From Candidatus Methylomirabilota bacterium (lineage in GTDB: Bacteria > Methylomirabilota > Methylomirabilia > Methylomirabilales > Methylomirabilaceae): DNA of 57,878 nt. The stretch is from contig PQAM01000007.1 of assembly GCA_003104975.1 (NCBI GenBank), positions 1-57,878 on the forward strand. Direction: 5' to 3'. A program made the translations under genes and the position numbers. The notes beneath the pieces are model-generated. The model was not told where the DNA came from. It did no database searches and saw only the letters and a program-made list of their open reading frames with translations. Every line of letters begins with the position of its first letter. Position 1 is the stretch's first letter. Shown here piece after piece: positions 52,353 through 57,878 of the stretch.

Positions 52353-54059
52353 ATGCAAGACTCAATAGGAAACATTGCTCATCCTGTGATTCGTACTCTG
52401 AAGGCACATCTCACTGAGTCGCTGCTGACGGTCGTCAAGCAGGCCGGCTTCGAAGCGGGACTCCCGCAGGACGTCCCGGCATCGCCGACGTGGGAATATC
52501 CGGCTGACCCGGCCTTCGGTGATCTGTCAACGACGCTGGCCTTCGGTTTGGCGAAGATACTGAAGCGGAAACCTCGCGAGATCGCGCAGCAGTTGGCGTC
52601 CTCCGCGACCTTTCCTGCCGATCTCGTGGATCGTGTCGAGGTGGCGGGCGCCGGCTATCTGAACTTCTTCATCGCAAAACCGTTCTGGCATCAGCTCGTT
52701 CACGAGGTGCTGCGGTCCGGATCGGTATATGGAAGGGCTGACATCGGCGGAGGACGCCGTGTACTCGTGGAGTTTGTCAGTGCCAACCCAACAGGACCGC
52801 TCGTCGTCGTCAATGCCCGGGCTGCGGCGGTCGGTGACGCCATCGCCCGGCTTCTGGAGGCCGTCGGCTATCGCCCCCACCGAGAGTATTACGTCAACGA
52901 TGCAGGGAACCAGTTCCGTAATTTGGCCTTGGCGATGGAGGTCCGGTGCCGTCAACTGCAGGGCGAGGAGTGCCCGATGCCGGAGGACGCCTATCCCGGC
53001 GAGTATCTGGTCGATCTGGCCCGCGACTATTTCGAGCGCTATGGGCCGGCGTCGCTCTCAGCGCCGGAGCCGGAGCGACGCGATCGATTGGGCCGTTTTG
53101 CGGTGGCGCGAATCCTTGACTGGCAGCGGGCCGCGCTGGAAGCATACGGGGTGACCTTTGATCGGTGGTTCAGCGAGCGCGAGTTGCGGGAAGGGGGCGA
53201 GACGCAGCGAATACTGGACGCGTTAAAGGCGCGCGATTTGCTATATGAGCATGAAGGGGCCCTGTGGTTTCGCTCAACCCTCTTTGGCGACGACAAAGAC
53301 CGGGTTCTCGTGAAGGGCGACGGCGAGATCACCTATTTCTTACCGGATATCGCCTATCACCAGGACAAGTTCGCCCGCGGGTTCGAGCAGGTGATCGACC
53401 TGTGGGGGCCGGATCATCACGGCTATGTGCCCCGGATGCAGGCGGCCATGCAGGCGCTTGGCCATCCACCGGAGGCGCTGCGTATCCTCATTGTACAGCT
53501 TGTCCGCCTGATGCGCGGGACCGAACAGGTCCGGATGTCCAAGCGGGCGGGACAGTTTGTGACGATGGGCGAGCTGGTCGAGGAGGTAGGACGGGATGCG
53601 GCGCGCTTTACCTTCCTCACCAGACGGTGCGACAGCCAGTTGGACTTTGATTTGGAGCTCGTCAAGTCGGCGTCGGAGGAGAACCCGGTCTACTACGTAC
53701 AATACGCCCACACCCGTCTGTGCGGGATCCTCCGGGAGGCGGCAAAGGCGCAGTTTGCGGTCCCATCGTCTGAGGACGACCTCGGGCGGCTTGATCTGCC
53801 GGAAGAGATCGGGTTGATCAAGCAACTGGCGCTCTACCCCGAACTGGTGATCGGGGCAGCACAGGCCCTGGAGCCGCACCGGCTCACCACCTACCTGCAC
53901 GACCTCGCCGCGCGATTTCACGGCTACTATACCCGCCACCGGATCATCTCCGCCGATCGGGACCTCACGCGCGCCCGCCTGGCGCTGGTCGCCGCCCTTC
54001 GCGTGGTCATGGCCAACGCCCTCGGCCTGCTGGGCGTCTCCGCCCCAGAACGGATGTAA
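52353..54059 (+). CDS. argS: Arginyl-tRNA synthetase with atypical HIGH motif
   Basis: 568 aa class I synthetase. The N-terminal additional domain (about 10-125) is followed by VEFVSANPTGPL, where HVGHGR is expected, but here VVVNAR stands (residues 151-156). EYYVNDAGNQFRNLALAM, ITYFLPDIAYHQDKF, DLWGPDHHGYVPRM and RMSKRAGQFVTMGELVEEVG (KMSKS region) are intact, and the C-terminal DALR domain (about 450-568) is complete. All else is normal, so I expect function, perhaps as an ArgRS variant lacking HIGH histidines. Confidence 0.9.
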   Translation: MQDSIGNIAHPVIRTLKAHLTESLLTVVKQAGFEAGLPQDVPASPTWEYPADPAFGDLSTTLAFGLAKILKRKPREIAQQLASSATFPADLVDRVEVAGAGYLNFFIAKPFWHQLVHEVLRSGSVYGRADIGGGRRVLVEFVSANPTGPLVVVNARAAAVGDAIARLLEAVGYRPHREYYVNDAGNQFRNLALAMEVRCRQLQGEECPMPEDAYPGEYLVDLARDYFERYGPASLSAPEPERRDRLGRFAVARILDWQRAALEAYGVTFDRWFSERELREGGETQRILDALKARDLLYEHEGALWFRSTLFGDDKDRVLVKGDGEITYFLPDIAYHQDKFARGFEQVIDLWGPDHHGYVPRMQAAMQALGHPPEALRILIVQLVRLMRGTEQVRMSKRAGQFVTMGELVEEVGRDAARFTFLTRRCDSQLDFDLELVKSASEENPVYYVQYAHTRLCGILREAAKAQFAVPSSEDDLGRLDLPEEIGLIKQLALYPELVIGAAQALEPHRLTTYLHDLAARFHGYYTRHRIISADRDLTRARLALVAALRVVMANALGLLGVSAPERM

Positions 54060-54110
54060 CCACACGGTCACGCTCACCTATATGCGGCATCATAAATCGC
54101 AACAATAGCC

Positions 54111-54196
54111 GTCATTCCCGCGAAAGCGGGAATCCAGAAAAGCCCTGGATTCCGGAGCCTGCCCCGGACTCGATCCGGGGTCAAGCCCGGAATGAC
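54111..54196. repeat. Palindromic intergenic repeat, 'GTCATTCCCG' type
   Basis: GTCATTCCCGCGAAAGCGGG opens and CCGGAATGAC closes the unit; the inner TGGATTCC and GGAATCCAG arms are also complementary. Related unit at 28354-28420. Its flanks are partly complementary too (ATAAATC and GATTTGT). Confidence 0.65.
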
Positions 54197-54355
54197 GAAC
54201 TGCCTGAGATTTGTGGCGTCATGTATAAGTATCCCTCACTCCCTCGCAACTTCTCGACATTCTTGACTCTTGACGTATTAGTGCGTGAACCGGTAGGTCG
54301 AATGGCTTGATAGGACGGTAGCATTCACTGCCGTCACTGTTGCGAAAGTCTCCCG

Positions 54356-54447
54356 TGTCATTGCGAGGCGAAGCCGAAGCAATCTCACAGTCGTTCGGGG
54401 CAACTACGGTGAGATTGCGGTGCACCCTGCGGGTGCTCGCAATGACA
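54356..54447. repeat. Palindromic intergenic repeat, 'TGTCATTGCGAG' type
   Basis: TGTCATTGCGAG at 54356-54367 and CTCGCAATGACA at 54436-54447 are perfect inverted ends; GCAATCTCAC and GTGAGATTGC form the inner arms. A MITE-like unit with long terminal inverted repeats and no coding content. Confidence 0.7.
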
Positions 54448-54549
54448 GACACATGAATGAGCTGCGCAATCACCCTCTATTCTTAGGGACTCGAACATAC
54501 TTGACAACACACCATTGGTACGCCTAGTATATGTTACAGGAGGTACGTC

Positions 54550-54822
54550 ATGGCGCGTGTCAATGTGTTCTTGAAAGACGAATTACTCGATCAAATCAAC
54601 GAGGAAGCAAAAGATGAGGGCACTAATCGCAGCGCTCTCATTACGACTGCATTAGAAGAATACTTGCAGGCGAAACGGAAAAAGCGGGAAGAAGAGGAAA
54701 AGCGGCAAGAGATGAGAGAGGCCTCCCGTAGAATCGACGAACTGGCCAAAGAGCTTGGGGATTGGGATCCCGTAGCCATCATTCGCCGCTTTCGCGACAC
54801 CAATCTGAAAGGCGAGCGATGA
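54550..54822 (+). CDS. Ribbon-helix-helix antitoxin (VapB-like)
   Basis: 90 aa. Residues 1-45 are RHH/CopG-like: MARVNVFLKDELLDQINEEAKDEGTNRSALITTALEEYL. The rest is a charged helix (KRKKREEEEKRQEMREASRRIDELAKEL) likely to wrap the toxin. ACAGGAGG precedes the ATG by 5 nt. Start-stop overlap with the PIN toxin. The repressor would bind its own promoter upstream. Confidence 0.85.
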   Translation: MARVNVFLKDELLDQINEEAKDEGTNRSALITTALEEYLQAKRKKREEEEKRQEMREASRRIDELAKELGDWDPVAIIRRFRDTNLKGER

Positions 54823-55262
54823 TACCTGCATACCACCAAGGCTACGTGGTAGATGCGTCTGTTCTCACCAAATGGTTTGTGGAGCGCGATGAACCTGACC
54901 GAGACCGGGCTCTGGCGCTCAAAGAGTTCCATACATCAGGGCGCTGCACTATCTATGGGACTGAGCTCACCTTCTTGGAGGTACTCAACGCTATCCCTTT
55001 CGGTTCACGGGCTACAGAGGAGCATGGAGCAAGAGCCATCGCCGGGCTCGAAGGGCTACACCTCACCATCAGAGCTGCTGATTTTCAACTCCTGCGTAAA
55101 GCCAACGCCATTGCCTGGGCCTATAAGATCACCATCTATGACGCGCTTTATGTCGCGCTTGCCGAGCACTTGGGCTACCCGCTCATCACGGCTGATGAGG
55201 TCATGCTGAAAAAGCTGCGGGGCCACAGCATTGTGGTACCTTTGCGAGAGCTTGAGTTTTAG
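54819..55262 (+). CDS. PIN-domain toxin (VapC-like ribonuclease)
   Basis: 147 aa. Acidic metal-binding residues are Asp12 in VVDASVLTKW, Glu in LTFLEVLNAI, and Asp residues in IYDALYVALAE and LITADEVML, a complete PIN set. ATG overlaps the antitoxin stop. VapC toxins cleave tRNA or rRNA when freed of antitoxin. The patatin gene starts 69 bp downstream. Confidence 0.88.
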   Translation: MIPAYHQGYVVDASVLTKWFVERDEPDRDRALALKEFHTSGRCTIYGTELTFLEVLNAIPFGSRATEEHGARAIAGLEGLHLTIRAADFQLLRKANAIAWAYKITIYDALYVALAEHLGYPLITADEVMLKKLRGHSIVVPLRELEF

Positions 55263-55330
55263 GGAGACAATGAAAAGAACAGAGAAAAGCAAATCGCATC
55301 GAATCAGAAGGATGACAGACAAGAACCAAG

Positions 55331-56281
55331 ATGACTGAACCGGTGCCAGAGCGCTTCCAGATTCTGTCTCTCGATGGTGGTGGGATTAAGGGTCTCTTTT
55401 CTGCTGCCGTTCTCGCAGCGATCGAAGGAGACCTCGATATTAGCGTAGTTGACCACTTCGACTTGATCACTGGGACTTCGACCGGTGGAATTATTGCATT
55501 GGGGCTGGGTCTGGGTTTGAGGCCCCGAGAGGTAGTAGAATTCTACGTCGACAAAGGACCGGGTATTTTCGGAAATCGTTTCAAGGCTCGTTCCTTCAAG
55601 CACTGGTTGCTCCACAAGTTTCCACAAGCGCCACTCCGCGATGCTCTTAAGAAAATCTTTCGCGATAAGCGACTCGCTGATAGCAAGAAGAGACTTGTAA
55701 TTCCAGCGTACAATTTGGGCGAGGACGATGTATACCTCTTCAAGACGCCCCACCATGAACGGTTGAGGCGTGACTATAAGGAATTCATGTGGAAGGCAGC
55801 GCTTGCGACAAGCGCTGCCCCCACCTATTTTCCTTCGTGCCGAGAAGTCAATTCCATCCGCCTAGTCGATGGTGGAGTGTGGGCAAATAACCCGACTATG
55901 GTCGGTATCATCGAAGCCGTCAGTGTGTTGGGTGTCAATCTAAAGGCAGTGTCGGTTCTCAGCCTCGGTACGTCCGATCCGGTAATCCTCCGACCGAGGC
56001 GACTCGACTGGGGCGGGAAGTTGCGCTGGGCGGCCTCCGCAGTAGACGTCTTCATGCGAGGTCAAAGTCTGGGCGTTACGAAGCAAGCGCAGCATTTGCT
56101 GGGTGAAGGTAAGGTGGAGCGACTTGACCCGAAAGTTCCAGATGGGCTCTTTGCCATGGATAAAGCCAGCGTTGACGATCTGCTGGCAAAGGCCGCACAC
56201 GAAAGCCGGGTCTTCGCTCCGAGGTTTGAGAAGAAATTCAAACCTCATATTGCCGCACCATATACCCCTTGCTACACGTGA
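55331..56281 (+). CDS. capV: Patatin-like phospholipase, CapV-like CBASS effector
   Basis: 316 aa. FQILSLDGGGIKGLFSAAVLAAIE holds the oxyanion GGGxKG, GTSTGG the nucleophile Ser, and LVDGGVWANNPTM the catalytic Asp (DGG). This is a full patatin fold of the CapV type, in which binding of a cyclic nucleotide activates membrane phospholipid breakdown and cell death. Next to a CD-NTase, it is probably the effector. ATG 55331 has no strong ribosome-binding site. GC is lower than in the housekeeping genes. Confidence 0.82.
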   Translation: MTEPVPERFQILSLDGGGIKGLFSAAVLAAIEGDLDISVVDHFDLITGTSTGGIIALGLGLGLRPREVVEFYVDKGPGIFGNRFKARSFKHWLLHKFPQAPLRDALKKIFRDKRLADSKKRLVIPAYNLGEDDVYLFKTPHHERLRRDYKEFMWKAALATSAAPTYFPSCREVNSIRLVDGGVWANNPTMVGIIEAVSVLGVNLKAVSVLSLGTSDPVILRPRRLDWGGKLRWAASAVDVFMRGQSLGVTKQAQHLLGEGKVERLDPKVPDGLFAMDKASVDDLLAKAAHESRVFAPRFEKKFKPHIAAPYTPCYT

Positions 56282-56301
56282 TTATGAGAATGGAGGACGA
56301 T

Positions 56302-57759
56302 ATGCAGATAATGTCTCAAAACCAACTTGGCGAACTTCTTAGGGCCATCGCTGAGTCGTTGGACATTCCACAGCATCTCTACGAGGATGCAGTCCTAAAA
56401 TATGAAGATGTGGGTGTGTGGTTAGCCTCCGAGGATTCGGAACTACAAAGTTATTCTCCGGAAATCTATCCGCAAGGATCGTTCCGAATCGGTACGATGA
56501 TCAAGCCGCTTACTGACAAAGACGAGTATGACATCGATCTGGTCTGTCGCCTAAAAATCGAGAAGCAGAATGTTACCCAGAAATTGCTGAGACAGATGAT
56601 AGGCGACCGTTTGAAGAAGCGCGAAGATATTGCGCAAATCTTGGAGTCTGGTCGCCGATGCTGGACCCTCAACTTCCGAGAACAATTTCATATGGATGTG
56701 CTTCCTGCGATTCCCAACATGGAGCGGCCTCCTGTTGCCATTTTGCTGACAGACACGGATCTTGTAAGGTGGCAGAAGAGCAATCCCATTGCCTATGCAG
56801 ATTGGTTCTATGATCGTATGAAGGTGATCTTTGAAGAAAAGAGAGCCGCACTGGCGAAATCCTACCAAGTGAACGTAGAGGAGGTCCCAGAGTGGCAAGT
56901 AAAAACTCCGTTGCAGCGGGCGATTCAGATATTGAAACGGCATAGGAACTCCCACTTTCAGAACGATCAAGACAACAAACCCGCCTCAATTATTATTACG
57001 ACCCTTGCAGCTAAAGCGTACCGCAACCAGGAAGATCTTTGGGATGCACTCGTGGATATGATCCGTGATATGGCACGCTTCATCGAGCGCCGCGATGGGA
57101 AATGGTCAATTATTAATCCGGTGGATCCGGAGGAAAATTTTGCAGACAAGTGGAACGAAGACGTAGAGCGCCCTCGCGCTTTCTTCGCATGGCTGGAAAA
57201 ACTTCGAGAAGGCTTCAGCAGTGCTATGCAGGCAGGAAGACTGGATGAGGTAGCGAAGGCTCTGTCGCCCGCACTTGGCAGTGCCACAATTACAAAGTCC
57301 TTGGGTATAGTCTCAGGTAACGTTCCCGCAGCCCGGGCGGTCAGTTCCGACAACGTGCCGGCACTGGCTGACGCAAGTCACTGCCAAGGGTCTATCTGGC
57401 CAGAACAAAGACAATACAAGGCGAGTTTGAAAGGTGCAGTTTATCCAAAGCTTCGTCACTCTAAAAAACTGTGGGGGCTCACCTCCCGATCAGTACCGAA
57501 AGAAATCGCTTTGCGCTTCGAAGCCACCACAAACGCTCCCGAACCGTATGAGGTCCACTGGCAGGTTGTGAACACTGGTGATGAAGCGCGAAGGGCCACC
57601 GGACTAAGAGGTAGCTTCTATGATGGTGAAGGTCCTTATGGCCGCGTTAGGTGGGAAACAACTTTATACGCAGGGACACATTGGATCGAGGCCTTTGTCG
57701 TCAAGAACGGTGTTTCTATCGCGAGGTCTGGTCGAACATACGTGCGAATTAGAGGCTGA
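56302..57759 (+). CDS. CD-NTase cyclic-nucleotide synthase with C-terminal sensor domain (CBASS)
   Basis: 485 aa from ATG 56302 (GGAGG 5 nt upstream; other ATGs at 56284 and 56290). The nucleotidyltransferase motif is QGSFRIGTMI (Gly59-Ser60) and Asp77-Ile-Asp79 in DEYDIDLVCRL, with a third acid in FHMDVLPAI. PLQRAIQILKRHRN is the OAS-like helix. The last 120 residues (SLKGAVYPKLRHSKKLW..., LRFEATTNAPEPYEVHWQVVNTGDEARRATGLRGSFYDG, WIEAFVV) look like the AGS-C sensor domain. The enzyme would make a cyclic di- or trinucleotide on phage infection to activate the patatin. Base product not predictable here. Confidence 0.85.
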   Translation: MQIMSQNQLGELLRAIAESLDIPQHLYEDAVLKYEDVGVWLASEDSELQSYSPEIYPQGSFRIGTMIKPLTDKDEYDIDLVCRLKIEKQNVTQKLLRQMIGDRLKKREDIAQILESGRRCWTLNFREQFHMDVLPAIPNMERPPVAILLTDTDLVRWQKSNPIAYADWFYDRMKVIFEEKRAALAKSYQVNVEEVPEWQVKTPLQRAIQILKRHRNSHFQNDQDNKPASIIITTLAAKAYRNQEDLWDALVDMIRDMARFIERRDGKWSIINPVDPEENFADKWNEDVERPRAFFAWLEKLREGFSSAMQAGRLDEVAKALSPALGSATITKSLGIVSGNVPAARAVSSDNVPALADASHCQGSIWPEQRQYKASLKGAVYPKLRHSKKLWGLTSRSVPKEIALRFEATTNAPEPYEVHWQVVNTGDEARRATGLRGSFYDGEGPYGRVRWETTLYAGTHWIEAFVVKNGVSIARSGRTYVRIRG

Positions 57760-57761
57760 TT

Positions 57762-57872
57762 ATGCCGATCAGTGTACGACACAAAGTTGCCGCGACTTGG
57801 GGGCTTCGCTTAGATCTTTGTCCAAACTCATGCATTGCCCTCTCTCATGCGGGATTGATCTTCCCCCGGTAG
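57762..57872 (+). other. Short open frame after the CD-NTase, status unclear
   Basis: ATG at 57762, 2 nt after the CD-NTase stop, gives 36 aa (MPISVRHKVAATWGLRLDLC then PNSCIALSHAGLIFPR) and a TAG at 57870-57872. Position suggests a third gene of the system, possibly interrupted. No family is recognisable in so short a piece and the window ends 6 nt later. Confidence 0.25.
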
Positions 57873-57878
57873 CGCGGA

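Larger units (their letters stand above)
54060..54549. other. Repeat-rich intergenic spacer before the defence genes
   Basis: 490 bp with no gene. It holds two different palindromic units (54111-54196 and 54356-54447). Its position between housekeeping argS and the toxin-antitoxin/CBASS genes makes it a likely boundary of an acquired segment. Confidence 0.5.

Noticed and set aside
54550-57759. VapBC as part of the CBASS system
   Set aside because: Adjacent but with its own ribosome-binding site and start-stop coupling; no known functional link, so treated as a separate module.
1-57878. tRNA, rRNA or CRISPR arrays
   Set aside because: No cloverleaf, rRNA segment or regularly spaced direct repeats were noticed in the intergenic regions.

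Overview
The window (57.9 kb, GC-rich, strong purine-rich ribosome-binding sites, frequent ATGA/GTGA gene overlaps) looks like chromosome of a Gram-negative, hopanoid-making bacterium. Squalene-synthase-type HpnD, an HpnN-like RND exporter, Lgt, lipoproteins and a periplasmic cytochrome c are present. The style fits the NC10 phylum (Methylomirabilota), but this is an inference from general resemblance and nothing in the window proves it.

Layout. 1-1.1 kb: a divergent metal-resistance pair, a CmtR-like ArsR sensor followed by an organomercurial-lyase homologue whose reading frame is interrupted by an in-frame UGA. That UGA sits exactly where MerB has its catalytic Cys159 and is followed by a perfect bacterial SECIS-like hairpin, so the gene probably encodes a selenoprotein. 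1.2-3.9 kb (minus): a START-like secreted protein and an oxidative pentose phosphate operon gnd-(zwf)-pgl in which zwf survives only as an N-terminal stub. 4.1-10.5 kb (plus): a structured leader with terminator, a TetR regulator with a tandem operator, exported proteins of unknown function, a CLC channel frameshifted at a G8 tract, a cytochrome c and an MscS channel.

10.6-29.6 kb is a compatible-solute island: a membrane-sensor/OtsA fusion with OtsB, an SPFH protein, a histidine kinase and a receiver, glycerate 2-kinase, glucosyl-3-phosphoglycerate synthase, a GH57 enzyme, a DUF5752-like protein, TreT, a mannosyl/glucosyl-3-phosphoglycerate phosphatase, a second NDP-sugar glycosyltransferase, a membrane protein and a complete sugar ABC importer. 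Together they suggest synthesis of trehalose by two routes, synthesis of glucosyl- or mannosylglycerate, and recovery of sugar and glycerate, all useful in osmotic stress; the MscS channel and the potassium genes at 42-45 kb fit the same theme.

29.7-34.7 kb: YihY-family protein, a two-component system and a second, motif-degenerate OtsB. 35-38 kb: a second copy of the structured leader followed by an HpnN-like exporter. 38-54 kb: mostly housekeeping genes (DUF1646 transporter, lgt, gpsA, hydrolases, two RCK/TrkA proteins, a KimA-like potassium importer, FlK-like thioesterase, rtcA, a GNAT acetyltransferase, ppsR, DUF3105, hpnD, rhodanese, argS), interspersed with palindromic repeats. 54.5-57.9 kb: start of a defence region with a VapBC pair and a CBASS-type pair (CapV-like patatin phospholipase plus CD-NTase with C-terminal sensor domain), cut off by the window end.

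The most interesting signals are the predicted selenocysteine MerB with its CmtR-type operator, the two-copy leader RNA with a competing antiterminator and terminator, the sensor-OtsA fusion, and the CBASS module.
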